Below, in pieces: positions 15,837 through 23,213 of a stretch of DNA of 29,660 nucleotides (its first letter is position 1; every line of letters begins with the position of its first letter). The DNA comes from Sulfidibacterium sp036244975. GTDB lineage: Bacteria; Bacteroidota; Bacteroidia; Bacteroidales; F082. Below the pieces are notes generated by a model, which saw only the letters and a list, made by a program, of their open reading frames with translations, did not search any database and had not been told where the DNA came from. Location of the stretch: positions 1-29,660 of the forward strand of contig BTTE01000035.1 of assembly GCA_036244975.1 (NCBI GenBank), in the 5' to 3' direction. Position numbers and translations under genes: made by a program.

Positions 15837-16610
15837 TTACTGTTTCATAGCGTCAGGCAAAAAATGCATAAAAGTATCACCACGCAAACCTAAACGCAGG
15901 GTTTCTAACGGGATAATTTCGGCAGGAGCAATATTTCCGAGGTTCACGTTGGCACCGAAATGTTTGATAAACCACACTTGTTGTAATTTTTGGGGTGCTT
16001 CCCACAGGATGTTGTCCAGCGGTAAATGTTTGGAGATTTCGTTGATAAGTTCAAAGTTGGCTTTTCCGTGAATATCGTAAATACCCTCTGTGCCACTTTC
16101 GCGGGCTTCGGCAATTACTTTGAAAGAACCGGCCTCCAATTCCGATTTCATTTGGGAAACCCATTGTGAGATAGGAATCTCCAGTCCGGCAATTTTTGAG
16201 CCCACTTCCGACACTACCAAAAAGTCTTTGGACAGCATATGGATATATTCACATTTTTTGTCGTGATCCATTTCCATGGAACCGTCTGAGATTTCAACAG
16301 CATCAAAGCCCAGTTTATCAAGAAAACGGCGAAAATCATCAAATTGGTCTCTGATGACAAACGCTTCGAAAAGTGTTCCTCCCGGATAAACCCGGATCCC
16401 TCGTTTTTTGAAGAGAGCGATTTTTTTCTTTACATTCGGGTTGGCATAGGAGGTGCCGAAACCGAGCTTCAGAAGGTCAATGAGGCTTCCGGCAGTTTCT
16501 GTCAAATCTGCAGCCTGATTCATTCCAATGCCTTTGTCCATAACCATCGAAATACCCTTGGTTCTGGGCTGCGAGTGCCTTTCGGGAATAAATTTCAGAG
16601 AAATATTCAT
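15837..16610 (-). CDS. comA: Phosphosulfolactate synthase family protein (ComA)
   Basis: The 257-residue TIM-barrel protein matches the (2R)-phospho-3-sulfolactate synthase family, which adds sulfite to phosphoenolpyruvate. Motifs run in order: 'MDKGIG' (24-29), 'KLGFGTS' (48-54), 'PGGTLFE' (76-82), 'VEISDGS' (105-111), 'SEVGSK' (134-139) and 'EARESG' (168-173). In methanogens this starts coenzyme M synthesis; no other coenzyme M gene is visible in this window. Many Bacteroidota carry this gene without the rest of that pathway, so its product here may feed another sulfonate or the family may do something else. The start lies 15 nt after the TPR gene stop, which implies cotranscription. Confidence 0.85.
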   Translation of the reverse strand: MNISLKFIPERHSQPRTKGISMVMDKGIGMNQAADLTETAGSLIDLLKLGFGTSYANPNVKKKIALFKKRGIRVYPGGTLFEAFVIRDQFDDFRRFLDKLGFDAVEISDGSMEMDHDKKCEYIHMLSKDFLVVSEVGSKIAGLEIPISQWVSQMKSELEAGSFKVIAEARESGTEGIYDIHGKANFELINEISKHLPLDNILWEAPQKLQQVWFIKHFGANVNLGNIAPAEIIPLETLRLGLRGDTFMHFLPDAMKQ

Positions 16611-16625
16611 TTTTATATTTTTATG

Positions 16626-18038
16626 TTAACTATTAGGTTTCTTGTAAAGGTCCAGAATTTCAATAAATCGTGGTTCATCGAGCAGTTCGGGAAGATACTC
16701 CAGCAACTCCTCGTGTTTGTTAAAGTTCAGTTTTACTGCTTGTTCGATATCGAAATAGGCTTCTTCAATTCTTCTCTGCCGGTACAGATAACCTGCCCGT
16801 CTGTAAAAAATTCTGGCCTCCGATGCATTGTCTTTTAGCGCCTTTGTTAATGTATTTATTGCTTCATCAAACTTCTCTTCCAAGGCCAAAGCCAAAGAGT
16901 AATTCAACCAGGCTTCCACATAATGACTGTTGTGGTTTACAACTTCCTCAAAGAGGGAGGAAGCCTTTTCAAGATTATGGTTGCGCAAAAAAACTACAGC
17001 GAGTTCAAACTTTAATTCATCCTGTGCCGGAGCAAGTTGAATGGCCTTTTCGTAATATTTAACAGCTGTTTTCTCCATGTTTTGGCGGACAAAAATACGG
17101 GCTACACCGCCCCATGCATCCGCCAGCTTGTCATCGAGGTCAAGCGCCCGGTTGTAATGTATCAGCGCTTTTTCGAGGTTGTTTAGATTTTCCCATGATT
17201 CACCAATGTAACAGCAGGTTATGGCTTCCGGCTTTTCCAGTTTCAGCGTTTCTTCGTAAAGGCTTATGGCTTTACGATACTGCTGAATGCTTGTGTAGGC
17301 ATTGGCCATGTTGAAATAAGCAGAAGCAAATTCATCGTCGATGGCGATAACAAACTCATATGCCTGAATGGCTTTTTCGAAAAGCTCCAGATTGCTATAA
17401 AAAATACCGAGATTAAACCAGGCAAACTTGGAATAGGGATGACGATCCAGAAAATTCCCGAAAAATTCAATGGCCTCTTCTTCATGGCCGGTAAGTTCAA
17501 AGAAAAAAGCAATCTCCTGAATAAGATCTTCCGACCCGGGGCGGAGCTCCAGTGCTTTTGTCAAATGGCGTAAAGCGTTGGGATAGTCGTTAAGGCTTTC
17601 GTACTCATAAGCAATATTCGACAGAATTTCCTCTGGTCGTTCGGTAGTCTCCAGTACTTTTTTATAAGCGGCAATGGATTTTTCATGCTTATCCATGAGG
17701 CTGTATATTTCACCTTTTGCAAGATAAAATTCTTCATTACCTTTTTCGAGCATGTCAAGGTCGTCCAATATTTTCAACGCCTGGTTATACTTTGCCTCCT
17801 GTGTGAAAAGCCGGGCTTCTCTGATCTTGAAAGAATTACTACCGGGATGCTGTTCCTGCGCCCATTCGATGGCCGAACGCGTCAGACTTGTTTGCTGAAT
17901 ATCAAGGTAATAATCGATAATAGTTTCAAACTCCTCCACATCAAAAAAGTGACCCTCTCCCGATTCCAACAACTTCTCAAAACGATTTACCAGCTCGCTT
18001 GTCTCATCATCCTGTTGCCAATCAAATTCTTCATCCAT
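16626..18038 (-). CDS. Tetratricopeptide-repeat protein, 470 aa
   Basis: Nearly the whole protein consists of tandem ~34-residue helical hairpins with the TPR pattern. Examples are 'ALRHLTKALELRPGSEDL', 'AIQAYEFVIAIDDEFASAYF' and 'ALIHYNRALDLDDKLADAW'. About ten to twelve repeats are recognisable between residues 60 and 450. An acidic N-terminus ('MDEEFDWQQDDE') precedes them, and there is no signal peptide, so the protein is probably cytoplasmic and acts as a scaffold. It is the promoter-proximal gene of the block TPR-comA-ALDH-DUF368-aroE-dapB, with 15 nt to comA. Its binding partner is unknown. Confidence 0.85.
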   Translation of the reverse strand: MDEEFDWQQDDETSELVNRFEKLLESGEGHFFDVEEFETIIDYYLDIQQTSLTRSAIEWAQEQHPGSNSFKIREARLFTQEAKYNQALKILDDLDMLEKGNEEFYLAKGEIYSLMDKHEKSIAAYKKVLETTERPEEILSNIAYEYESLNDYPNALRHLTKALELRPGSEDLIQEIAFFFELTGHEEEAIEFFGNFLDRHPYSKFAWFNLGIFYSNLELFEKAIQAYEFVIAIDDEFASAYFNMANAYTSIQQYRKAISLYEETLKLEKPEAITCCYIGESWENLNNLEKALIHYNRALDLDDKLADAWGGVARIFVRQNMEKTAVKYYEKAIQLAPAQDELKFELAVVFLRNHNLEKASSLFEEVVNHNSHYVEAWLNYSLALALEEKFDEAINTLTKALKDNASEARIFYRRAGYLYRQRRIEEAYFDIEQAVKLNFNKHEELLEYLPELLDEPRFIEILDLYKKPNS

Positions 18039-18054
18039 AGTTAAAATTCTTCTG

Positions 18055-18062
18055 CAAATTTA
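18055..18062 (-). promoter_or_regulatory. -7 box TAAATTTG for the six-gene minus-strand block
   Basis: On the minus strand TAAATTTG fits TAnnTTTG and lies 16 nt upstream of the TPR-gene ATG, which would give a leader of only about 10 nt. I see no good -33 TTTG at the right spacing, so confidence is modest. Confidence 0.35.
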
Positions 18063-18137
18063 AGATTTATACCAACATAAAATACGTGTCCTTATCTTTG
18101 TGTATTAATCTTACATAAAACGAAAATAAGTAATCTT

Positions 18138-18170
18138 TTTTCAGCAGGGGCGGATATTTCACTAATTTTG
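18138..18170 (+). promoter_or_regulatory. glmM promoter, TTTT-N21-TAATTTTG
   Basis: TAATTTTG (18163-18170) fits TAnnTTTG, with a TTTT (18138-18141) 21 nt upstream as the -33 element. The leader to the ATG at 18223 would be about 45 nt. A second TAnnTTTG box, TATCTTTG, lies at 18093-18100 without a good partner. Confidence 0.45.
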
Positions 18171-18222
18171 CACAAGGCGTTTTCCAAATAAAAGGCCGGC
18201 AATCTTAATTTTACCAATAAAA

Positions 18223-19599
18223 ATGACGTTAATCAAATCAATATCAGGTATTCGTGGGACTATCGGCGGAAAAAACGGCGACAATCTCAGTCCCATCGAC
18301 ATTGTTAAATTCACTGCGGCTTTTATCTGTTTTCATCAAAAACGTCACAGTAAAAAGAACATGCAGATCGTGGTGGGTCGCGATGCACGTATTTCAGGCA
18401 AAATGGTGGAAAACCTTGTGGTTTCCACAGCAATAAGTATGGGTGCAGACGTTATCAATGCCGGGCTTTCCACCACGCCCACGGTGGAAATGGCTGTCAC
18501 CGAATCCCAATCGGATGGCGGTATTATTCTTACGGCCAGCCACAATCCCAAACAGTGGAACGCACTGAAACTACTTAACGAAACCGGTGAATTTCTCTCC
18601 GGCAAAGAGATTCGGCAGGTGTTCTCTTACGCTGAGAATCAGGATTTTGAATTTGCTTCTGTAGATGCACTGGGTTCTGTTACCGTAGATGACAGTTTTA
18701 TCGACAGACATATTGACGCCGTGCTTCGGCTTCAGCTGGTGGACAAAAATCTGATTGCCAAAGCCGGTTTTAAAGTGGTCGTGGATGCTGTGAACTCTAC
18801 CGGAGGAATAGCTATTCCCCGGCTGTTGAAAGCATTGGGCGTGAAAGAAGTAGTGGAACTGAACTGTGAACCTACCGGTGAATTTGCTCATAACCCGGAG
18901 CCGTTGCCGGAAAACCTGGCGGAAATTGCCGCTAAAGTGATGAGCGAAAAAGCCGATCTGGGCATTGTGGTAGACCCCGATGTGGACCGGCTGGCTATTG
19001 TTATGGAAAACGGCCAAATGTTTGGTGAAGAATACACGCTGGTGGCTGTTGCCGATTATATTTTGCAACACACTACCGGAAATACGGTTTCCAATTTGTC
19101 CTCTACGCGGGCGTTGCGCGATGTTACCGAAAAAGCAGGCGGAAAATATGCTGCTGCTGCAGTGGGCGAAGTAAACGTAGTTGCAAAAATGAAAGAAACC
19201 GGGGCTGTCATTGGCGGCGAAGGTAATGGCGGCGTGATTTATCCCGAATTGCATTATGGACGGGATGCGTTGGCAGGCACGGCGCTTTTTCTCACTTACC
19301 TCGCCGGCTGCAAAATGAAAGTATCGGAGTTGAGGGCCACTTATCCCGATTATTATATCTCTAAAAATAAAATAGCATTGAAATCGGAAACTGCGGTGCC
19401 GGAACTTTTTCAACGGGTAAAAGCTGCCTATTCCGAATTTCCAATGATGGATATCGATGGATTGAAAATTGATTTTCCCGATGGCTGGGTGCATTTGCGT
19501 ACTTCCAACACGGAGCCAATTATGCGTATTTATGCGGAATCGACCAGCATGGAGGAAGCCAACGCCTATGCTGAAAAGGTGATAGATTTGCTGAAGTAA
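18223..19599 (+). CDS. glmM: Phosphoglucosamine mutase (alpha-D-phosphohexomutase)
   Basis: GlmM converts glucosamine-6-phosphate to glucosamine-1-phosphate on the route to UDP-GlcNAc. The four active-site loops are present: phosphoserine Ser106 in 'TASHNP', the Mg-binding 'DPDVDR' (251-256), the sugar-binding 'GEGNGG' and the phosphate-binding 'RTSNTEPIMRIYAE' near the C-terminus. The N-terminal 'SISGIRGTIGG' is also typical. At 458 residues it is the size usual for Bacteroidota homologues. Related phosphomannomutases share these loops; the 'ISGIRG' start and sugar loop favour glmM but do not fully exclude another hexosamine or hexose substrate. It is transcribed alone, divergent from the TPR-led block. 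Confidence 0.88.
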   Translation: MTLIKSISGIRGTIGGKNGDNLSPIDIVKFTAAFICFHQKRHSKKNMQIVVGRDARISGKMVENLVVSTAISMGADVINAGLSTTPTVEMAVTESQSDGGIILTASHNPKQWNALKLLNETGEFLSGKEIRQVFSYAENQDFEFASVDALGSVTVDDSFIDRHIDAVLRLQLVDKNLIAKAGFKVVVDAVNSTGGIAIPRLLKALGVKEVVELNCEPTGEFAHNPEPLPENLAEIAAKVMSEKADLGIVVDPDVDRLAIVMENGQMFGEEYTLVAVADYILQHTTGNTVSNLSSTRALRDVTEKAGGKYAAAAVGEVNVVAKMKETGAVIGGEGNGGVIYPELHYGRDALAGTALFLTYLAGCKMKVSELRATYPDYYISKNKIALKSETAVPELFQRVKAAYSEFPMMDIDGLKIDFPDGWVHLRTSNTEPIMRIYAESTSMEEANAYAEKVIDLLK

Positions 19600-19844
19600 C
19601 AAAGCAGGTCATACGGTGGTCATTCGCTGCGTTGTCAGACAAAGGTTATTAACAAAAGGTTCTTACTGGTTACCGACAACACCAGGCAGCAAAGAGATGA
19701 AGGCACAATCAACTCCAAAACGGATGGCACAAGTTCGAGCGTTTATCCTCCCCTTCCCAAATTTCTTATTCACAACTTTTCAACAGGTTAGCGGAGATTA
19801 TGTTTTTTATCTATCTTTAGCCGGGTAAAAAAACCGGAACCGCT

Positions 19845-20096
19845 ATGGGAAAGTTGCGCAGAAAAAAACATAAATACAAAGTAGTAAACTTCAAGCTTTC
19901 GGCTAAGCAAATGAAGTCGTTGAAGAATTATTGCCGGGCACGGAAAACCACGCCTGTCAAGCTTATCAAAAAAAGTATAAGATATTATACCGATAATTTT
20001 TCGGAAAAAGTTCCGCGAAAATATTATGCCACATCAAATCAACTCGATATATTTGGCGACAACGAAGGCGACAAAACGCTGGATATGTTCGAGTAA
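19845..20096 (+). CDS. Small basic protein, 83 aa
   Basis: The protein is strongly basic in its first 60 residues ('MGKLRRKKHKYKVVNFKLSA', then 'KQMKSLKNYCRARKTTPVKL') and acidic at the end ('DIFGDNEGDKTLDMFE'). The middle resembles a ribbon-helix-helix-like pattern (a beta strand 'KVVNFKLS' then two helices), which would suit nucleic-acid binding, but I cannot confirm a family. A TATCTTTA box (19812-19819) close to TAnnTTTG precedes it by about 25 nt. The 245 bases between glmM and this gene hold nothing else I can support. It converges with the secreted-protein gene at 20113 with a 16-nt gap. Confidence 0.65.
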   Translation: MGKLRRKKHKYKVVNFKLSAKQMKSLKNYCRARKTTPVKLIKKSIRYYTDNFSEKVPRKYYATSNQLDIFGDNEGDKTLDMFE

Positions 20097-20112
20097 ACCG
20101 GCAGGCAGAAGC

Positions 20113-20547
20113 TTATTTGACAGACAGCTCTAAAGTGCTGACTTTTCTACCCTGCGAAAGTTTAATTTTCACTTTTCTTCCGTTGATCCTTTCTTTTTTC
20201 TGCGGTTCACCGTAACGTTTCATATCGAAAAAATCACCACCGTTATTCATGTCGTAGGTTACGAGAATATCGGTGATTCTCTTTGTACCTTTGGTATCGC
20301 CACGTTTCATTTCAAATTCCCATTTTTTCATGTTATTTTTGCTTCCTTCCACAAATGCGGAAGCTTTATGGGATTTCTCTTTGATAATCTGAAAAGTCAG
20401 CCCCAAATCGGTTAGTGCACTTTTTACACTGACAACATCGTGACTTACAAGAGCTTTGGTAATGGCAAGATCTGTTTTTGTTGTATCCTGCGCTTTAATC
20501 AATAGCCCGCTCAGCAGTAAAACAAAAAATAGTATTCCCTTTTTCAT
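20113..20547 (-). CDS. Secreted protein of unknown function, 144 aa
   Basis: A clear Sec signal peptide ('MKKGILFFVLLLSGLLIKAQ', cleavage near residue 19-20) leads a small soluble domain of about 120 residues rich in lysine, with no cysteine and no membrane span. I do not recognise the family. A TACTTTTG box on the minus strand (20565-20572) matches TAnnTTTG and lies 17 nt upstream of the ATG, so the gene has its own promoter. It follows the apbE remnant on the same strand by about 50 nt and may once have been part of that operon. Confidence 0.7.
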   Translation of the reverse strand: MKKGILFFVLLLSGLLIKAQDTTKTDLAITKALVSHDVVSVKSALTDLGLTFQIIKEKSHKASAFVEGSKNNMKKWEFEMKRGDTKGTKRITDILVTYDMNNGGDFFDMKRYGEPQKKERINGRKVKIKLSQGRKVSTLELSVK

Positions 20548-20564
20548 AATTTTATTTTAGTTTT

Positions 20565-20572
20565 CAAAAGTA
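20565..20572 (-). promoter_or_regulatory. -7 box TACTTTTG upstream of the 144-aa secreted protein
   Basis: This is an exact fit to TAnnTTTG on the minus strand, 17 nt before the start codon. No convincing -33 partner is seen. Confidence 0.35.
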
Positions 20573-20598
20573 ATCATTTTTCTAATAAGCCGGAAGTA

Positions 20599-20942
20599 TT
20601 AATTGAACCGCTCAATGATCAGCTTCCTGAAACCGGGTGTGGCGTAATTTTTAAAACTTTTGTCTTTGGCTGACCAGATAAAAAAGGCCTCCAAACCGGG
20701 ATGACTCTCCACAAAGGCACGCGACTTTTTATAACCCATCACCATGAAAGCGGTGGCGTAAGCATCGGCCAGAGCAGTATTCTTTGTCAGGACAGAAACA
20801 CTCAGTAGCGAATGTTGTAATAGGCACCCTGTGCTTCTCCTGTCAGGTGAGTGGGTTGAATCTCTTTTTTCGTGCTCCACGAAAAAAGAAACAGTGTGGA
20901 AATCAGAAGGGTAACTATTCCGGAAAGAATGTGTTTTTTCAT
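20599..20942 (-). pseudogene. apbE: apbE remnant: N-terminus joined out of frame to C-terminus
   Basis: ApbE transfers FMN from FAD onto threonines of NqrB and NqrC. Here the ATG at 20942 starts a signal sequence ('MKKHILSGIVTLLISTLFLF') and then 'THLTGEAQGAYYNIRY', the N-terminal motif of ApbE, before a TGA at 20804-20802. In the next frame the sequence continues 'QHSLLSVSVLTKNTALADAY' and 'ATAFMVMG', the C-terminal ApbE motif, and runs to a normal end 'FRKLIIERFN'. The central ~200 residues, including the FAD-binding region, are gone. The join lies in CAACATTCGCTACT (20817-20804 on the minus strand), a stretch that can be read as N-terminal 'YNIRY' in one frame and as C-terminal 'QHSLL' in the other. 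It cannot make a working enzyme. Confidence 0.8.
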
Positions 20943-21115
20943 GGTTTTAAGATAAAATTGCCCTTGCCTTTAGGCAGAACAAAATAAGTACATTTTTGGC
21001 AAATAAGGTAGCTTTTTACGAGAAAATAGTTGAGGTTTTACTGCCGGATATTAACATCCGAAGACCTGACACCGGCACGTTCGCTATAAAATCAGGTTGC
21101 CGAAATTTTCAACTA

Positions 21116-21148
21116 TCTGTCAAGCGACACAAAAAAGCAATACCTTTG
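21116..21148 (+). promoter_or_regulatory. Promoter TCTG-N21-TACCTTTG of the 606-aa protein
   Basis: TACCTTTG (21141-21148) matches TAnnTTTG, with TCTG (21116-21119) at 21-nt spacing as a -33-like element. It lies downstream of the TTG at 20996 and upstream of the ATG at 21218, so it supports the ATG as the true start, with a leader of about 60 nt. Confidence 0.5.
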
Positions 21149-21217
21149 ACCCCAAAAACAGTGCGGTTATTTCCGCTCTTAACAGAGCGCTTCATTGTTG
21201 GTAACGAATTATTTATA

Positions 21218-23038
21218 ATGAGAAAAATACATTCATTTCACATTCCCGTTATGGGGACCGGGTTTAGCATTGATACGCCGCTGAGGGTTTCTCAATACGG
21301 AATTGATTCTGTCATTTCACTTGTTGATGATATTCTTCTCGAGCAGATGCGGAAGATGTATTGCGGTAAATATGCAATCCCCTATAGTGAAATTACGGAA
21401 AAAGCTGAAGATTTCAGGGCAAAACGGATTACCTCCTATTTGAACCTTATTAATAATTTGGCACAGAAGAAATTTGAAGAATTAAAAAGTGCCACTATTG
21501 AGAAAGGTAATGAGATAAAAGAATACTTTAATTTGTTGCCGGACAGCTCTGCTTTAAAAAGTGAATTCAGGAGTTTAACTGCTAAATATATTCATCTTGA
21601 CGAAATCAGAGGCTGGTTAAAAGACAACTTATCAATGGGAAGTATTGATGTGAACATTATGACCAAAGTCAATAAAGTTAATTATAAAAAGGAAGAGAAA
21701 TTGCCCATAGAATATAATGATGCACATGCTGCACTAAGGGGATATGCAAACAGCGATTTACACTCTTCTATTGTCCTGTCGGCCGGAATGAATCCTCGTT
21801 TATACAGTTATATGGAACAATTTGAGGACTTTTATCCGGATGAAAACGGGGAAATAAAAAAGAAGATTGTTTTAAAAGTCAGTGATTACAGGTCCGCATT
21901 GATTCAGGGTAAGTTTCTTGCTAAAAAAGGGCTATGGGTTTCGGAATACAGAATTGAATCGGGGCTGAATTGTGGCGGGCATACTTTTGCCACCGAAGGT
22001 TATTTGCTGGGACCTATTTTAGCAGAGTTCAAAGACAACCGGAATACATTAATTCAGTCAGTTTACGAAATTATGGTCAGGGCGCTTTCCAATAAAAGTC
22101 GTACGGTACCAAAAAATGAATTGCCTTTGAAAATTACTGCTCAGGGAGGTGTTGGTACATCCGAAGAGCATCAGTTTCTTCTTGATCATTATCAGGTTGA
22201 TTCAGTTGGCTGGGGTACTCCTTTTCTTTTGGTTCCGGAAGCCACAAACGTTGATAAAACAACCCTGAATAAATTAATGGAGGCCAAAGAAGATGACCTG
22301 TATTTAAGTAATATCTCACCCCTCGGAGTTCCTTTCAACAGTCTTAAGGGTAATACAAAAGATATTGAAAAACTTGTCCTGCTTGATAAAGGTATATTGG
22401 GAAGTGTTTGCCCTAAAAGGTTTCTTCTTTCTAACAATGAATTTACTGAAAAACTCCTATGTACAGCCTCGCGCCGTTATCAGCAATTAAAATTAAAAGA
22501 ATTAAAAAAAGAGACACTGACCCCGGAAGAATACCGGAATAAATTTGAGAAAATTGTTGACAAATCGTGTCTCTGCGTTGGCCTTGGCAACTCCGCTTTG
22601 CTGGTAAATGAAATAGAAACAGGGGTTGAAGGTGGGGGTGTTTCTATTTGCCCGGGGCCAAACATGGCCTATTTTTCAAAAGAAATGAGCTTAAAAGAGC
22701 TCGTTGATCACATATATGGAAGAACAAATGTTATCACCAGGACTAATCGTCCGAACATGTTTATCAAGGAGCTGAAAATTTACATTGACTATCTGAAAAA
22801 TAAAATTGAGGAAACCAGGGTTTCCGTGAATGTTAAACAAGAAAAATATTTGTTAGGCTTTGCGCTACATTTAAAAGAGGGTATAAACTATTATTCCGAC
22901 TTGTTTAGTGGTTTAAAGGATATGGTCGAAGATAAAAAGAACGAAATCCTAAGGGAGTTGGATGCCAATATGCGCACGTTGCAGTTGCTGAATTCGGATA
23001 TAGAAAATCTGATAACTGTTGAAAACATAGCATTTTAA
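21218..23038 (+). CDS. Uncharacterised 606-aa protein, possible flavoenzyme-like TIM barrel
   Basis: I start this at the ATG at 21218; a TTG-initiated extension from 20996 crosses a good promoter box. The protein has no signal peptide or membrane span. It begins 'HIPVMGTGFSIDTPLRVSQY'. Further on it has 'ESGLNCGGHTFAT' (247-259), 'ITAQGGVGTSEEH' (306-318) and 'VGWGTPFLLVPEAT' (330-343). It also carries a cysteine pair 'CLCVGLGN' (451-458) and 'ICPGPNMAY' (477-485). The GG-V-GT turn followed by a 'GW/GS.PF' strand recalls the phosphate-binding end of FMN-dependent barrels such as nitronate monooxygenase or glutamate synthase, but this is inference. Similar uncharacterised proteins exist across Bacteroidota as I recall. 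It lies between the collapsed nqr and apbE remnants on the opposite strand and looks intact. Confidence 0.75.
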   Translation: MRKIHSFHIPVMGTGFSIDTPLRVSQYGIDSVISLVDDILLEQMRKMYCGKYAIPYSEITEKAEDFRAKRITSYLNLINNLAQKKFEELKSATIEKGNEIKEYFNLLPDSSALKSEFRSLTAKYIHLDEIRGWLKDNLSMGSIDVNIMTKVNKVNYKKEEKLPIEYNDAHAALRGYANSDLHSSIVLSAGMNPRLYSYMEQFEDFYPDENGEIKKKIVLKVSDYRSALIQGKFLAKKGLWVSEYRIESGLNCGGHTFATEGYLLGPILAEFKDNRNTLIQSVYEIMVRALSNKSRTVPKNELPLKITAQGGVGTSEEHQFLLDHYQVDSVGWGTPFLLVPEATNVDKTTLNKLMEAKEDDLYLSNISPLGVPFNSLKGNTKDIEKLVLLDKGILGSVCPKRFLLSNNEFTEKLLCTASRRYQQLKLKELKKETLTPEEYRNKFEKIVDKSCLCVGLGNSALLVNEIETGVEGGGVSICPGPNMAYFSKEMSLKELVDHIYGRTNVITRTNRPNMFIKELKIYIDYLKNKIEETRVSVNVKQEKYLLGFALHLKEGINYYSDLFSGLKDMVEDKKNEILRELDANMRTLQLLNSDIENLITVENIAF

Positions 23039-23141
23039 AAGTTTTTTTTTATACTTGTAGCCGGAGGATACATTTCTTACCGGCGAAAGAGAACTCCCCG
23101 GAAACAGCTAATTGTCTTGTCCGGAAATAATTTTATAAGAA

Positions 23142-23177
23142 AAGTGCAGGAGTCATTCAAAAGGTATTCCTGCACTT
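23142..23177 (-). terminator. Intrinsic terminator after the nqrA-nqrF remnant
   Basis: On the minus strand AAGTGCAGGA and TCCTGCACTT (10 bp, perfect) enclose a 16-nt loop. They are followed by TTCTTAT, about 37 nt past the nqrF stop codon. It suggests the native 3' end of the nqr operon is preserved. It lies in the 175-base gap between convergent genes. Confidence 0.7.
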
Positions 23178-23213
23178 ACAACTTTATGTCGAACTCACGT
23201 TAATATTGCCGTT

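Noticed and set aside
18571..19602. 343-codon open frame antisense to glmM
   Set aside because: It is the shadow of a strongly conserved gene; its translation is rich in His/Phe/Arg and has no recognisable motif.
19616..19828. 70-codon frame between glmM and the small basic protein
   Set aside because: It starts with GTG, overlaps the likely promoter of the next gene, and its composition looks non-coding.
20996..21217. 74-residue N-terminal extension of the 606-aa protein from a TTG
   Set aside because: A good promoter box (21141-21148) lies inside it, and the extension does not read like the rest of the protein; the ATG at 21218 is better.
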